Positions 1-14,130 are shown, counted from the stretch's first letter. The stretch is DNA of 64,000 nt from Sodiomyces alkalinus F11 (GCF_003711515.1 NW_021167091.1:206340-270339); one strand, 5' to 3'. The notes: generated by a model from the letters alone, not told the origin. Program-made: numbers and translations.

Positions 1-3000
1 AGGATAATAAGGTAATTAAAATTAACGTGGATATCTTTAAATAGGATAGAGTATCTTACGACGGATATCTTATATTCGTCGAAGATATCGAGTCCCGGAT
101 CGCTATAAACCCTAATTATTTTCGTACTAAACTACCTAAAATCTTCTACGCCTCTAATAGTCTCCTATAGACTACTAAGTTATTATAGCGTTAGTATTAG
201 AGGACTACCTTCGGATATATAAATCGTGGAGGAGGAGCTATTTAGGAAGATATAAAAAAGTTCCTCGCTAGTCTATTAGTTAACGATAATACCCGGGAAA
301 TATCTATCACGGAATAACTATTCTCTGACCGTATATGGCAGAAATCAGACTAGTCCTATACTAGATTCCTAGACTTTATAAATAGGCTCTTTACGGAAGT
401 TCTTATTATTCTTAACGATAAAATTCGTATATAGTTAATTCTTAATAAATTACGAAAGCCCCTTAAGGACCGGATCCGTGCTAGAGAATTACCGAAGTTA
501 GTTAAAAAGCTCTATATAGCCGCCCGCTAAGCCTAGGTTACCCTAATCCAGGATACCGAGGATAATAACTAGCCTCGCTCTTCCGTATCTACCTACTAGC
601 GGGCTAAACGTAATAATAAGCAGAAGAGATAGTCGAGCCCTTCTTATAGTCGTAACCAGAATAACACTAAGGGCACTAAAGGATAAGATAAGGATACGTC
701 GGATAAACCCCCGAAGAACTCCCGGACTAGCCTACCACCCCCTATTAAGGAAATCGAGTATTTCTACTATCACGAGAAAGGCTATTATTACTCCTCGTGC
801 CCTAAGGACCCTAGGAAGATAAATCAGAATATTAATAGGCCTTAGAACACTAATAAGACGACTAGCGCTAATACTATACTAGTGGATCCTAAGAGAAACA
901 CAATAGTAGGTCAAGTGCAGGTTATACCTTCCGAGGAATCCTTATACTAAGGACACGCGCCGTCTATATTAGCACCTCCCTCCTATAGCCCTCTAGAGGT
1001 ATAACTTAGTTTACGATAAGGCGGTATACGGTAAGATAGCGAATAGACCGCCTGCCGTGCTTATATAGACTTAGGTTCGGACTTAGACGTTATTAACCGC
1101 GCTAGCCTTTTACCCAGTTACGAACCCTTAGGACCTGCTAAGGACGTCTTATAGTTAATACTAGGTTATTAAGTAAAGACCTATAGTATAGTAAAATTAA
1201 TCTACTAGATTATAGATAGTTAGGGGAGGACCCGAGCCGAAACTATTATATTCTATATTATAGATTTAGATCCTAACGGCGCCTAGGTTATCCTTAGTCT
1301 CCTATAGCTTTAGTTCTATAGTCCTAGTATCCACTAGAAGGATAAGACGTGGACTTTCCGCCTTTAGAAGTCCGAATTAGCCCTTATCACTATAACCCGT
1401 TAGCTACGGAAGGCTATTAACCGCGCGACCACGGTAGTCCTTTTAATAGTATAGACTATTACGGCCGTCTATCCTATACGTCTAAGACAGATTATAACCG
1501 CTACCTAAAACCCTCCTTAACACTTATAAGAGGATACCCAGAATTCCCCTAGACCCTCTAATAAAGATACCCTCCCTAAACTATACCGAGATTTTACTAA
1601 CGTTTTTAACACAGTCGAAGCCGGATATCTTCCACCGTACTATAAGTAGGACCATGTAATTAAACTTAATAAAGGTAAATCGCCCCCCTTTAGTCCTATC
1701 TACGCCTTAGCCGAGGAGGAACTTATAGTCTTAAGGGAGTATAATAAAGATACTTCGGAGAAATAATAGATCCGGCCTTTATCTAGTCTAGTAGGCGCCC
1801 TTATTCTTTTTATCCTAAAGAAGGGTAGAAAGCTAAGACTATATATAGACTACCGAGGACTTAATAAGGTAACTAAGAAGGACCGCATGCTACTCCCGCT
1901 AATTTATAAGATTTTAGACCGCCTATCCTATTCGACGATCTATATAAAGTTAGACCTTAAGGACGCCTATTACCGGCTATAGATCCGAGAAGGCGATAAA
2001 TAGAAGACCGTATTTCGGACTAAGTACGGTTATTACGAGTATCTAGTTATGTCTTTTAGTCTTTATAACGCTCCTGCCTCCTTTTAACGGTATATTAATA
2101 AGTCTTTATAAGGACTTATAGATACTATTTACGTTATCTACCTAGATAATATCCTAATCTATAGCTTAGACGTAGTATTATATTAGCGATATATACGGAG
2201 TATCCTATAACGGCTACGATAATAATCCCTATACGCTAATCCGAAGAAATATATCTTTAAAATTTAAGAGGTGGAGTTCCTCGGGTTTATCTATAGTCCT
2301 TATAGTATCTTTATAGACCCTAAGCGGGTAAAAGCTATTCGGGATTAGGAAGAGCTAGACACGATTAAGAAAATCTAGGTTTTTTTAGGGTTTACGGGTT
2401 TTTACCGGCGGTTTATTAAGTCCTACTCTAAGATTATAGCACTACTAACGGACCTATTAAAAGACGGGGGAAGAGTAGGGGTCTTCGTATTAACCTCTAG
2501 GGAGCGGGATACTTTTCGGCTATTATACTAGAAATTCTAGGAGGCGCCCGTTCTTCGATATTTTAACCCGATATTACTAATCCGGATTAAGCTAAACGTA
2601 TCGAGTTTCGCCCTAAATATAGTTATTAGTTAACTTAACGCAGACCGATAGTAAAGACCTATAGTATTCTTCTCTAGGAAGCTATAAGGTCCTAAGTTAA
2701 ACTACTTTACCCCGGATATAGAACTTATAGCTATTATAGAAGCTTTTCGATAAATAAGACACTATATCGCCTACGCGTAGACCCCCGTAGAAGTGCTAAC
2801 GGATCACTTAAACTACCGCTACCTTCTTAAAAAACCTAAGGTTAAGGCCTAGCACGCCCGATAGCTCGAGGAATTAATAGTCTACGACTTTATTATCCGA
2901 TACCGACCGGGTATTAATAACCCTATAGATAGCCTCTTAAGGAAGCCCTAGCATATAGTAGGAAGTCTCGACCTTTATATAAAGCGATAGAAGCCGGTTA

Positions 3001-4560
3001 AAGTATTTATATAAAAGTTTACGGTCGAACCCGTTCACGCTGCCCCTAACACTACCCCTAGCCCTCCTAAGGATATAATAACGTTATTACCCAGTCTTAC
3101 GGATAATATTATAGACGCCTAATTATAGGACTCCTTTTATAAGTCGCTACGAGAAGGTAACCCGACTAACCCGTAATCCTATAATAAATAAGGCCTAATC
3201 TTTTTCCGCGATAGGCTTTTTATTCCGAAATACTCCGGCCTTCGGGAATAGATCCTGCAGGCGTTCTATAACCACCCTATAGCTAGACACCATAGAATTA
3301 TAAGGACCCTCCGGCGTATTATAGACTCCTTTTTTTAGGAATATATAAAATAAGACGTTAAGACTTTCGTCTCTACTTACCCTATTTATTAGAGGACTAA
3401 GCCTAGATATTATAAGCCCTACGGGTATCTCTAGAGTCTCTGTATACCGGGCCGTCCGTTCCAGGAAATTTCAGTCGATTTTATTACCGGCCTACCGCCC
3501 GTAATACACGGAACTAATAAAAAGGACGCTATTCTTATTATCGTGTGCCGGTACACGAAATTTACCCTATATATCCCGTGCAGCTCTAGTTTAACTATAA
3601 AGGGCTTAGCGGACCTTATATAGTTAAGTATCTTCTTTATCTTTAGGTTACTAGATAGTATTACTTCTAACCGTGGTTCTTTATTTATAAGTAAATTTTA
3701 GTTTACCCTATATAGACGCTTAGGACTTAAGAGACGACTATTAATAGCGTTTTATCCTTAGACCGATAGTTAAACTAAGCAGTAATATTAGAACCTAAAA
3801 TACTACCTACGGACTTATTATACCTACTAATAGAATAACTAAGTGGATAAGCTCTTATTAGCTTAATTCACGTATAATACCGCGTAGTATTCTATAATCT
3901 AGTAATCCCCCGCTATAGCACTTATAGGCTATACCCCCCGAGGACCTAATAATATTACGCTCCCTAAGGCTAACGAATTCTACGCCGTTTTAGCCGATAA
4001 GTATATTAAGCACCTAATAGCGAATAGGGGAGCCTTTATAGATCTTATTAAAAAAAGCCTAGGAGATCTATATAAAGTACTACGATACCGATAAGCTTAC
4101 CTATAAGTTTAAAAAGGGTAAGTATATCCTCCTCTCCGCTAAGAATATTAAGCAGAAACGGCCTAGTAAAAAGCTCTTATATAAGTATCTAAGACCCTAT
4201 AAAATTAAGGAAGTTATAGAGAATCACGGACTCGCCTATAAGTTAAAACTTCTAGTAACTATAAAAATTCATAATATCTTTCCTATTTCCCTCTTAGAAC
4301 CCTGGAGTCCTCGTATAGATAGCGTCTAGGTCCCTAAGGAAGTCTAGGTAGAACCTTAGGAGTCCGATAAGTACGAAGTTAAGGATATCCTAGCCTACCG
4401 TTATAATAGAAACCGCTAATAATACTTAATTAAGTGGGAAGGCTACGGCCACGAGGAAAACACTTAGGAACCCACGCGTAATATCCCGGAATCGCTCCTT
4501 CGCGAGTATCACGCTAGGAGGTCCCGAGATACCCCCTAGACAAACACCTAAAGCACCTTA
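1..4560 (+). mobile_element. RIP-degraded Ty3/gypsy LTR retrotransposon (chromovirus), gag-pol
   Basis: Conceptual translation of the + strand, reading through many TAG/TAA codons, gives a gypsy polyprotein in order. There is a gag-like segment near 330-560. A CCHC zinc knuckle lies at 759-800, with two Cys and the His turned to Tyr. Reverse transcriptase covers about 1,690-2,400 (RLYIDYRGLNK-like block near 1,840, YLDN in place of YLDD at 2,139-2,150). RNase H follows at about 2,550-2,950, integrase at about 3,240-4,050 (DFITGLPP block near 3,480), and a C-terminal chromodomain at about 4,370-4,500 (YLIKWEGYG). The chromodomain assigns it to the chromovirus branch, which can target heterochromatin. 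No frame is open. The 5' end is cut by the window edge and I could not define LTRs. Sure of the family, approximate on ends. Confidence 0.9.
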
Positions 4561-6899
4561 AGAGTGTAATCCTAACACACCAGGCTTAAGAAACATCTCA
4601 TGTATCAGAACTTCAGGAATTTATATACCGAACCCGTAGACCTCCTAAATTAGGGCCTGGAAAATTAATTATTACCCCGCAGGGACTTACTACTATACTA
4701 AATAGAAAAAGAAAACCCTAAAAGCGAAAACTTCTAAGGCCGGAGTTCCCCCCCCCCGATATAAAGTCTCGGTAACTATATATTAACCGCCCCCTAATCC
4801 CCCGTTTTACTACGGCTACTTACTAAGCAGGTGCTTATATAAACGTTTACCTATAGCTACGAAACGCAGTAGCGCACTTTATATAATCTCCTAATAAGAC
4901 TAAGTATCTTAAACTGCCTCCTTAGCGGCGCGGCGGACTATAGGAGCCTTATTAAAGCCCCGCCGGTTTTAGGCCTAATACCCGCTCTTAGCCTTACCTA
5001 GTAAAATCTATAACTCCTTTAGTTCGGCCTATCACTAAGTTAGTAATATATACTCTCTTAGGGGGTAAGGTTTACTTATAAGCTACGCGTTAGTATAATA
5101 GCCGCGCTTGTTAGCCTTAATTAGGTAACGCTATATATACTCACCTAGTAACTCCGCCTTAAGGGTTATCTGGAAGTCTAATAGTAATCCACGGAGTAGC
5201 TTATCAGGAAGGGGTTATAATCACTTACCTTTATATAACCCCGAGAACTGTTACATTAGTAATACTCGTATTTATACGAATTAATAGTATACGCCTCCCT
5301 ATAAGCGCTAAAGATAATATAGTCACGACTACCGTCTAGCTTAAGCCGGAGGAAGTGCTACGTATAATAGTTATAAAGAGCGCGAGGGTGGGTGCCCTCT
5401 ATATCCTCCTTAACTATATACGTAGTATCCTCCTACGGCTTATTATCGCCTCCCTAAGTATCGGCTATATCCTTGTCCTTATTAACGTTATTAACCGTAT
5501 TAGGGTCGGTATCGTCCTTATCCTCCTCTTCCTCCCCGTGGTTAACTATAACCACCTTATTACCCTCTCCCTTAGAAAAGCCCTTAAAGGAATTATCGTT
5601 AATTATAATAACACTATTATTATTATTCTCTTTATACTTACTAAGAGCGTACTCGCTATCCGATAATAGCTTAATAATAGGGCTATTACCCTAGTTAACC
5701 ACTCTAGTAGGAGTATTATTATTATTATTAGTGATACCGTTCTACTACTCTATTATTAGTCGTAGCGTTAGGTTTTCCTATCGCAGGTTCTCTATATACT
5801 CTATAATAAGCGCTAGTTAGTCTTTAGTTAAATAGTTAGATATAATAATAGGAGTTATTTGCGCGTGGATATAGAAAGATGGTTAATATTATAAACGAAG
5901 ACTATCTCTTATTACTTATTAATCTTTAACGATAAACGTGGAGAGACACTTACTAGTATAAGAAGAGCTATGAATATATGCTTATATTAGGAAAGAAAAA
6001 AAAGTTAACATGAAGGTTATACGGGAAAATAGTTAGTATTATTATTATTACTATAGTAAGAGGTTAACTAACCCTGGAGAACCGCGTATACCTTCCTTAT
6101 ATCTACCACGACGATACCTTATACCTGCTATTAGACCTCCTGTATCCTTTTATTCTTACTATAACAGGAACCGTGCTAGTTAACGGTAACACTATAGACA
6201 ATCTGTTTATATACTCGCTTTAAGGATATTTTAGGCACGTTATTTATTCACACGATAATTATTTATAGATTCCTTTTTACTTCGCTCTTTAAACTAATTA
6301 TACTGCCCTTAGGACCTTTATGCCTAAATAACGTCTTAGTTAGATATAGCTATATCTACGGTTTAAAGGTGAACGCTTATTATCTTTCTTAAGTACTCTA
6401 AGTGGGAAGAAAGAACCCAGTCTAAATAAAGACGGTTATCATAGAGAGTTTCGTAATAATACAGGTTCCTTTTACTAGATAACTAATCCCTCTTTAATTA
6501 TCCGCACTTACGCTCCTAAGGATAGGAGTATTTTTAGAGAGGGGTATATTATCAGAATATATAATGCTTATACGTTATTATAGGACTAGCACTAGACTTA
6601 TATATAGATAGGGGGATCGTAGTCAGGTTAGACCGTTAAAGATACGACGCGTCGAGGTTAAGTAAGCTAGTTAGCTTAGGAACCAGCTTACGCGTAAACT
6701 TAGTCCTAAGGAGGCCTCTCGCTACCCACTTAGTTAGAAGACCTTAGGTAGGTATAAAGAGGGGGAGTGCCTTCTATAGTTCCTAGAGTCTTAGGAGGAC
6801 TCAACAAACAATCTTATCACGATACCCCCTCTTTAGTTCCTACTAGTCCTTAGGTAATCTTATATCGTTCAGCAGTCGCCTATCACTCCTCACAGTATA
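4561..6899. other. RIP-mutated DNA, no identifiable gene
   Basis: TpA-rich, CpA-poor DNA typical of RIPed repeats. The 4,541-4,700 part may hold the 3' LTR of the upstream gypsy element, but no matching 5' copy is in the window. Between about 4,900 and 5,700 the minus strand gives a stop-interrupted translation with an acidic run (Glu/Asp-rich near 5,540), which could be an old coding trace. The + strand open frames over 5,355-5,694 are hydrophobic Leu/Ile repeats, the mirror of that acidic strand, and I do not call them genes. Around 5,930-6,030 and 6,600-6,850 mutation is lighter. Confidence 0.6.
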
Positions 6900-8155
6900 C
6901 CTATAACAATAAGATAGTGTAGATAGTCCCTTCGATATAGGAGTATATCATATTAAATTCCTTCTACTACGCATTATAGTCTGCCTTTTCCTCTCGGTAT
7001 ATACGGCAATTTTATAGGTAGTATATACGCCCCTGTTTAAAGAGGTTATCGATAGACGTGGGTATCCTTATCGGTGGTTCTTTCGTTACGGCCGTAGCCT
7101 TCCAGCGAACGGCCGTTTTCTTCTTACCGGCGGCTATAATAGCTATAGCCGCTATAGCCACCGTGGTAACGGATATAGTAGACGTAGCTACGGCGGTATC
7201 TATAGCGTCGGTAGCCTTATCGCCCTTTAACGTGATAATAGAAGATAGAGTAGCTATAGCCTCCTCCGTCGTGTTAAGGTTAATAAGGGCTTCGTATTTA
7301 CGGATACTAGACGGCGTAGGCTTAGGGAGGAGGTAGGTGTTAGTCTCCTTGTCGCTTAGCTTTAGATTAAGATAGTTATTCTTATCAGAGGCGGATTTAC
7401 CGCGCACGGCGTGCTCCCACGTTACCTAATCCCTCTAGTTAATAAGGGTAGTAACGGCTACCTTCTATTTGGCGTTAGATATATTAGAAGATATCTTTAC
7501 TAGTTTATCGTTTATCAGTTAATTAATTGATAGGTTGGTTGATTAAATTCTTAATTGCTCTGATTAGGTTGATAGTAGTTATTTAAGAGTGTTTATATAA
7601 ACGTAATTACTTTTTATAGTGGAATAGGGGTAGCCTTATGGATATCAATCGTTCAGGCGTTATAAACTAGGCTTATAACTATCGTATTAAGAATATACCA
7701 CTACGCTAAAATTGAATTCCTATATCTTATATATAGGGCTTATTTCAGTGCTTATATATTCAATACGATATAACCCCTGGGTTAGCAGCAGACAGTACTG
7801 CCTAATAGGCTAGATAAGTTATTAATAAGCACTAATAGCTCTCGCTATCTTTTATCTTTGTATCTTCTTTTTATGGTTTTTCCACGTTTCGAATTAAGGG
7901 TATTTTTAAGGGGCATACTTAGTTTACGCTAAAACGGCTACCGGGCTTATAATTATCGCACGTTAAAATAGCACTTATATAATTAACTTAGTAGAGCAGA
8001 AATCTCGTGTATGAGTATTATATTAAGTTATATCTATATAAGTCTCGTATACCCTTAATTTAGGTGGTAAGGACTCTATTATGGGTACTATATTATTTAG
8101 ATCCTATCCGGTCTTTTCCGGTATCCTCCCTTATTATAACCTAATGCCCGAGGTC
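6900..8155 (-). mobile_element. 5' fragment of family 2 Ty1/copia element, antisense, with its LTR cut by copy A
   Basis: Read on the minus strand, this is the 5' LTR, leader and start of gag of the same family as the complete element at 48,285-54,572. The minus-strand translation over 7,012-7,407 shares blocks such as LKGDKATDA and EPPIR with the translation near 48,946-49,218. Similarity fades near 6,900. The LTR lies at 7,954-8,155 and resumes at 14,131-14,202 after the inserted copy A; 202 plus 72 bp gives 274 bp, exactly the length of the 5' LTR at 48,285. The open frame over 7,012-7,407 is what RIP has spared of gag and is not an intact gene. Confidence 0.85.
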
Positions 8156-8358
8156 TATTAGATAAAGCGTAGTCAAAATCGTCATAAAATATATCAAAAT
8201 TAATTAAGGTAATTATGTATAATTATAACTGTCTTAGACCGTCAGGGAAACGCTGCCACCGTATTTTATATAGTACAGATTCTATAAGCGTCTACCCGGA
8301 TTATACTCTTAGTAATCCGGCCTATTACGTAACCGAAAAGACTATAGTCTATTCGATA
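8156..8358 (-). repeat. 3' LTR of copia copy A
   Basis: 203-bp repeat matching 13,923-14,125. Its ends, TGTCAG...TCGACA in the least mutated copies, read TATTAG...TCGATA here after RIP. A C-rich run just inside (8,359 on) is the complement of the polypurine tract, which fits a minus-strand element. Confidence 0.93.
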
Positions 8359-8678
8359 TACCCCGTAATCGCCCTAAAACGTTAGTTAGGCGATTAAAGC
8401 TATTTATAACCGGTAAATATAACGGGTATACGGCCTATATAATCTCTTCCCTATAGCCGCCCTTAAATTCGTCCTATAGGTTCTCTAAATACTCTATCCG
8501 AACTTCCTCTAGCTATTTTTACTATAGCCATTCCTGTATATCCATTACTCTTACCTAGGACCTGAATATCTTCAATTTCTCGCCGTATAACGCCTTTATT
8601 AATCCGTCTACCACTAGTTCCGCGCTCGTAACGTACATTACGAGTATTTACCCTTATTCCTTTACTTAATATAACTAG

Positions 8679-8964
8679 TATCGTATAGGCATATAGACTA
8701 TAACGTGGTCTATAAGGGATCTAGGGGGGATCCACGCTATATCTAAGGGCTTCGGATATCGGGGACCTCGGGTATCAGGATATAATAGGGGCGGATACCG
8801 GAAAAGACCGGATAGGATCTAAATAACTTAGTACCCATAACGGAGTCTTTACTACCTAAATTAAGAGTATAAGAGACTCTCCCAGATATAACTTAATATA
8901 ATACACATATACAAGATTTCTGCTCTACTAAGTTAATCATCCAAGTGCATTTTAACGTGCGATA
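8679..8964 (+). repeat. Solo LTR of copia family 2 inside copy A
   Basis: A 286-bp block absent from copies B and C. It matches the LTRs at 48,285-48,558 and 54,286-54,572. It is flanked by perfect 5-bp duplications ACTAG (8,674-8,678 and 8,965-8,969), where copies B and C show the unoccupied site with one ACTAG. It is RIPed like its host. This is a solo LTR left by LTR-LTR recombination. Confidence 0.92.
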
Positions 8965-11900
8965 ACTAGTGGCTATAGATATCGACGTGGCGGAGGCGTG
9001 TTATTAACGTGCTAATCTCTTAATTAACTAATCGAATCGCTTAGTTATTATCGTATAAAATCCTTAATTCCGGATCGTTAAATTCCACTCTTATAGTAAG
9101 TAATAGGCGTTATATAAAGATACCCTCTTTTACACCTTATACTAACGCTAATAGCTCTGCTTCCATTATTTACTTTGTGACCGTATCCTGCTTATTAGCG
9201 CGCCACGCGATTATACCGCTAAATAAGCGTATTACGTATACTTAATTACTCTTTCGATTAAGGGTATTATTGGTAAATAAGGCGTTGGTGTAGATTTCGA
9301 TAGTATCGCCACCCCTTAGTTCTAACGTAAACGATTAGCTATTAATTAGATAAAGGATTAGATAATAGGCGGCCTTATAGTGTATAGGCCCTGGATTAAT
9401 ATTAAAACAGTACAGCCTTAATACTATAAAGGCGATATCTAGCCGCGATATCACTACTACGTATAGTATAGATTCTATCTTCCGTTAATAGCTTGTAATA
9501 GTAGTCGAGGTCCCTGAATAGGGTAGTAGCTCTATAACCTTAATTAGGTATATTAGGCGATAGTTACTACTATGCTTACTATTCGGCTTTAATAGGCGTT
9601 CTAATTTAGTAACGTAGTCGTGTTATAATAGCTAGACTTTACGGGCGGTACGGTCGCGAATAACCTTAATACTAAGAAACCACTATAGAGGATCGCTACC
9701 TTATAGGTTATAGTGGCGTTATAGATTATTAATAGCCTGCTCTATCTATGCCTTATATTGTTTCTTATAAGTAATAACGATATCGTTAATATAGAAAAAC
9801 AGGATTAAACCGCGACGTAGAAAATAATATAGTTTTTACGGCACTATCTAAAAGCTATCCGCTAAAAGGATAGCCGAAAAGTGCTTTTACTATAGTAATA
9901 GGGGACTCCTTAAGCCTATATAGCGCCTTTTATAGGTGTAAATGGCTCCCCGGGGCTAGAAAGCCTAGTGGCGGGTATATAAAGATATTATACGAAAGAG
10001 GTGCGTGTATAAACGCGTTTATAACGTCGAATTATAATAGTATAAGGTTAAAACGGGCGGCGATAGCTATTAACGCGCGGAATAACCGTCCGGCTAGATT
10101 TACTATATACGTCTCCTCGAGTAAGGATTAATACTACTAATCTCCTCGCACTATAAGCCTTACCTTATATTTATATAGAAACCTATACTTATCGAACTTA
10201 TATATTATCACCTATATCGAATTAAGAACCTAATATCTATCTACTACGGATACTGGTACCCGTATCCGCGACTATATCTCCTTATAGCTCCATAGGTAGT
10301 CTTCTTATACCTATCGGAATAGGTGGCCGTAAGGGTATAACGGTATATCGTAAGGGTTTTTCGGAGGAGGAGGGAGGTCTTTATAGTGGATCTTTACGGC
10401 CGTTAGGGTAACCGCCGGAGTACCCGCCGGAGTAACCGCCAGCGTTATCTTTCCCGAGATAGCCTCCCGGATTATACTTCTGGTAGCTACCGCCGGGGCT
10501 ATAGAGTCGTAGGGTATTATTAAATATCGCTATAGCGCTATAGGCGTAGACCTTTTTAACCGTAATTTAGTTAGCGGAGTCCTATTTAATATATATATAT
10601 CCGGGGCGGAACGGCTAGTATTAAATACTATAACCTAATAGTCTCTTTTCTAGCTATCTTCTTATTTAATTAGTCGCGCTCACCTATCTATAGAGAGCCC
10701 TATAGCCGTAACTATAGGGGTATCGTAGCACGATATTCCTCTATCTATAAGGAACCCTACGGCTATAACCGTAGAAGATCCACGATTTCCTAATATTTTA
10801 GCTGCTATTAGCGCTATAACCGATGGTAGGGTTACTAGTAGAGTAGGAAGTAATGGATTAAGCGGATATAGACTGTAATTAGGCGCTATACCGGCTAAAT
10901 CATACTATTCGTAACTTAAATCTTATCCTAATTAGCTCGAGATAGCCTCCTTTACCCCCTTACGGCCGGGTATTACAGACTATAGCCTTAACGGTAATAA
11001 CACCGTCGAGGAGGGGGATCCGGGGGGGAACTAGCCCCGGTAAAGGGTTAAGTTCAAAATAAGCAGTTATATAAAATAGGGGGTCCTTAGCTTATACGTC
11101 CGTAAACGGCCGTGAATCTCTAGCCCTCTCCTACTCGATCCAACTAATTAGGTCTTTTAGTTACTCCTCGGTTAATTAACAGAGGTTATCCTTAAAGGCG
11201 TTAATATCGCCGTTAAAAAGGTATATTCGTTAAAAGCTATATTGCGCGTGCGAATAGCGCGGTGCTAGCGCCGGCCTAGCACCTAGATACGGAAGATATT
11301 AGTAGAATCGCAGCCGATAAGGTAGACGATATAGGCGCGGGGAGCGATACGATTTAATAGCTTATTAGCGCCTTTTTAGACGTCCTTTATTATCGTGTAC
11401 GCCTTATAGCCGTAGGCTTAAACGTGTGATAAAATGGGCTTCCTTTTAAAGAGGACCTTATATAGCGTTTTCTAATCCTTTTACTACCTTCGTGGTATCC
11501 GGTTATAGACGTATATAGCGGTGGGAATAGCCTTAGGCTATATAAACGGCGGTAGTTTTACGTGAATATTTATCGTACGACCCTTCGAGATAATCATGGT
11601 AGCAGCGCGTTCGGTACCCCCGTTCTACGCTTAAGTGTTAGTAGTAGATACCTCTAAAAGGATACCCTCTTTACGCAGGAATTAGGTAATATTGTGGGAT
11701 TAAGTTAGCTTATTATTAGATTCGAAAACGCGCACCTTATAGCCTAATTAGCGGTCTACCTAGGCGAGGAATTCCTTAAGTATTATAAGGGTATCTATTA
11801 CTAGCTTACTCTTTATAATGTAGGTAGCCGTAAAACTACTATAACGGTCGGTAAGAAATATAAACCGCGAGTCCCCGTCGGATATTCTGTTAAAATCCGT

Positions 11901-13922
11901 GAAATTAATCGCCTACCGCTCCCCTGCGTAAGTAGGTACGGTGTAAGGGCGCCTACTAATATACCGTTTAATCTGTATAAGCTTATAGGCCTCGTAGTCG
12001 ATAGTTATTACTCCTTTTATTTTAACCCTCTATATCTGCTCTTCTAGGTGCCTAGGAGGCTTAGGGCTAGCGTGCCCTAGCCGTAGATACTATAAGATAC
12101 CTTCCGTAGTGCTTAGATAGCGTATTATCCATTTATGGACGGCTTTTCAGGTGGAAGACGACGAAGAAGAGCCTAGAAAAGTAGCCGTAGATTAGTTAGA
12201 GGAGGGCACGTATTTAACCACGGTTTAATCGAAGTAATGACTTAGCTAGTATAGTATAGATCTATCGGTATATCGAAGGTAGTTATTTAGTGGCTTCTGA
12301 TCATACTAGTATCCTCGTAGTCGTAACCGTTAGTTTAAGATTAAATTATAAGTAAAATCCGCGTAGTATACGATATTTAAGAGCCTGAAAGCGAGGCCTC
12401 CTATTAGTTCGTTTAATGTCACGGTTATATTACCGTAACCTTTAATAGGTAGCGATAAGCTACCTACGACTATGTAGTCTCCCCATATAGCGGGTATAAA
12501 ATCAGAAAAACGGGAAAAATTATTAAAAAAATAAATAGTAGCGCCGGAATCGAGGATAATAGAGACTCGAAGAGGGTAACTAGTAGTAGCGGCTCCTACT
12601 ATAAAGCTAGCGGTGTGGGAGATACTACTAAGGGCGAGTCACGCCTTTTTAAGCTATATAGAATCCCGGCCTATATCCTTCTTCACCTTCTTTATAGCGG
12701 GTAGTTCTTTCACTTCCGCGCGTATAGCAGCGTCGTATTTAAGGATCCGGTTAACGGTTATTTTAGTGTTCTCGTAAGGGGTCTAGCCGTCGAACGCTAT
12801 CTCCGGAAAGATATAGTAACAGGCGTTAATATTATAATACGGCGTCGCGTATACTTAATAGGTTTCCCCTTATCAGAGGGCAGATTAACCTCTTTTAGAA
12901 GAAGAACGGTTAGTTATTAAAGTAGTAGAAGGTATAGCTATAGATACCGCAGTAGTAGGATTCTTAGCTTTATTCTTCCTACGGCCGCCCTTCTTACAGG
13001 GCTTAGCCGTGGCCTTTAAGGTATCTTTACCCTCCTCGCTTCCGGTATATAGTATAGGGAATACTATAGCGCGGTGGTTACCGCGTTTTCCTTAGTCTTT
13101 AAGTCTAGTATTAATATATTTCTGACCAAGGGTATAAAGGTCTTCGGGTATAACTACCTAGTTATCTATAAGACGTCCCTTAGCCTTAGTTTAATAGCGG
13201 CCGGTATAGGGGCGTATACCTTTAAAGAAGTCTATAACCTATATATACGTGGCGGGCTTCGAACCGGTATCTTTATAGCTTTATAGTAGTAGCTGCTATT
13301 TATCCAACTACTTCCCGAGCTTCTTAAGGCTATTTATAGGATAATGAGTATACTTAATATACTCTTCGTGAGTATTAATTTAGCAGGTGGCTAGGTACTA
13401 ATCTATATCGCGTTTAACGGCTTTATACACCTCGCGGGGTATACCTCCTTATAGTAGTTATCTACGGCTTTAGTCGATAGTATTAACCTACTAGGTTAGT
13501 ATAGTATTAATCTCCTTTAGGTAGCTATCGTATTACGCTTATAGGATCTTCTAGCGCGCGATTTCGACGTTATACGCCTTTTAGCCGGTATCCGTAAGGT
13601 TAAGATATTACGTAGGGGTACGCCTAGGCGTTATAGAAGGGAAAGAGTCGTAATTCGGTATTATAGGCTCCTCGGGGGTTTAAGTCGGATCGACTAAGCG
13701 GAGAAACCACTATACGTTATTATAGGTAGTAACCGATTCGTATAGGCGTCGCCAGAGCTCCTAATCCTTATAGGTTTTATACGTAATATAGCTAAGATAC
13801 GATGTCTTAATAGTTATTTACAGATAAACACGCTATATCGGCGCGGCTAGGTGGCTTTTAATCGGTAGTAATAAAGGTAGGTAAAATAGGTATATCTTTA
13901 CTTAGCAAGTAAGACTCTTAAT

Positions 13923-14125
13923 TATTAGATAAAGCGTAGTCAAAATCGTCATAAAATAGGTCAAAATTAATTAAGACAATTATGTACACTTGTAACTGTC
14001 TTAGACCGTCAGGGAAACGCTACCACCGTATTTTATATAATGCAGATTCTGCAAGCGTCCACCCGGATTATACTCTTAGTAATCCGGCCTATTCCGTAAC
14101 CGAAAAGACTGTGGTCTGTTCGACA
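13923..14125 (-). repeat. 5' LTR of copia copy A
   Basis: 203-bp partner of 8,156-8,358. Mutation fades towards the gene side: the last 25 bases still hold GTGG and CTG triplets that are GTAG/CTA-type in the left LTR. Confidence 0.93.
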
Positions 14126-14130
14126 AGGTC

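Larger units (their letters stand above)
8156..14125 (-). mobile_element. Family 1 Ty1/copia retrotransposon, copy A (complete, RIPed)
   Basis: Complete element with 203-bp LTRs at both ends and a 5-bp target duplication AGGTC (8,151-8,155 and 14,126-14,130). Coding is on the minus strand, so gag lies at the right and RNase H at the left. A DSGA aspartic protease motif is kept at about 12,542-12,551. The reverse transcriptase box reads YINDI at 9,779-9,793 (YVDDI expected), and a GAWRANKQ-type RNase H tail lies near 9,150-9,450. Stops from RIP interrupt all frames. It is about 290 bp longer than copies B and C because a solo family 2 LTR sits at 8,679-8,964. It is inserted in the LTR of the antisense family 2 fragment. 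Confidence 0.93.

Noticed and set aside
5355..5694. Open frames giving Leu/Ile-rich proteins of 103 and 73 residues
   Set aside because: They lie in RIPed DNA and mirror an acidic minus-strand trace. Hydrophobic composition follows from TpA/CTN-rich sequence, and there is no family resemblance.
7058..7336. 92-residue + strand frame
   Set aside because: Antisense shadow of the family 2 gag trace on the minus strand, which matches the gag near 48.9-49.2 kb.
13074..13286. 70-residue + strand frame, repeated at 45,073-45,285
   Set aside because: Antisense to gag of family 1 copia; it recurs only because the elements do.
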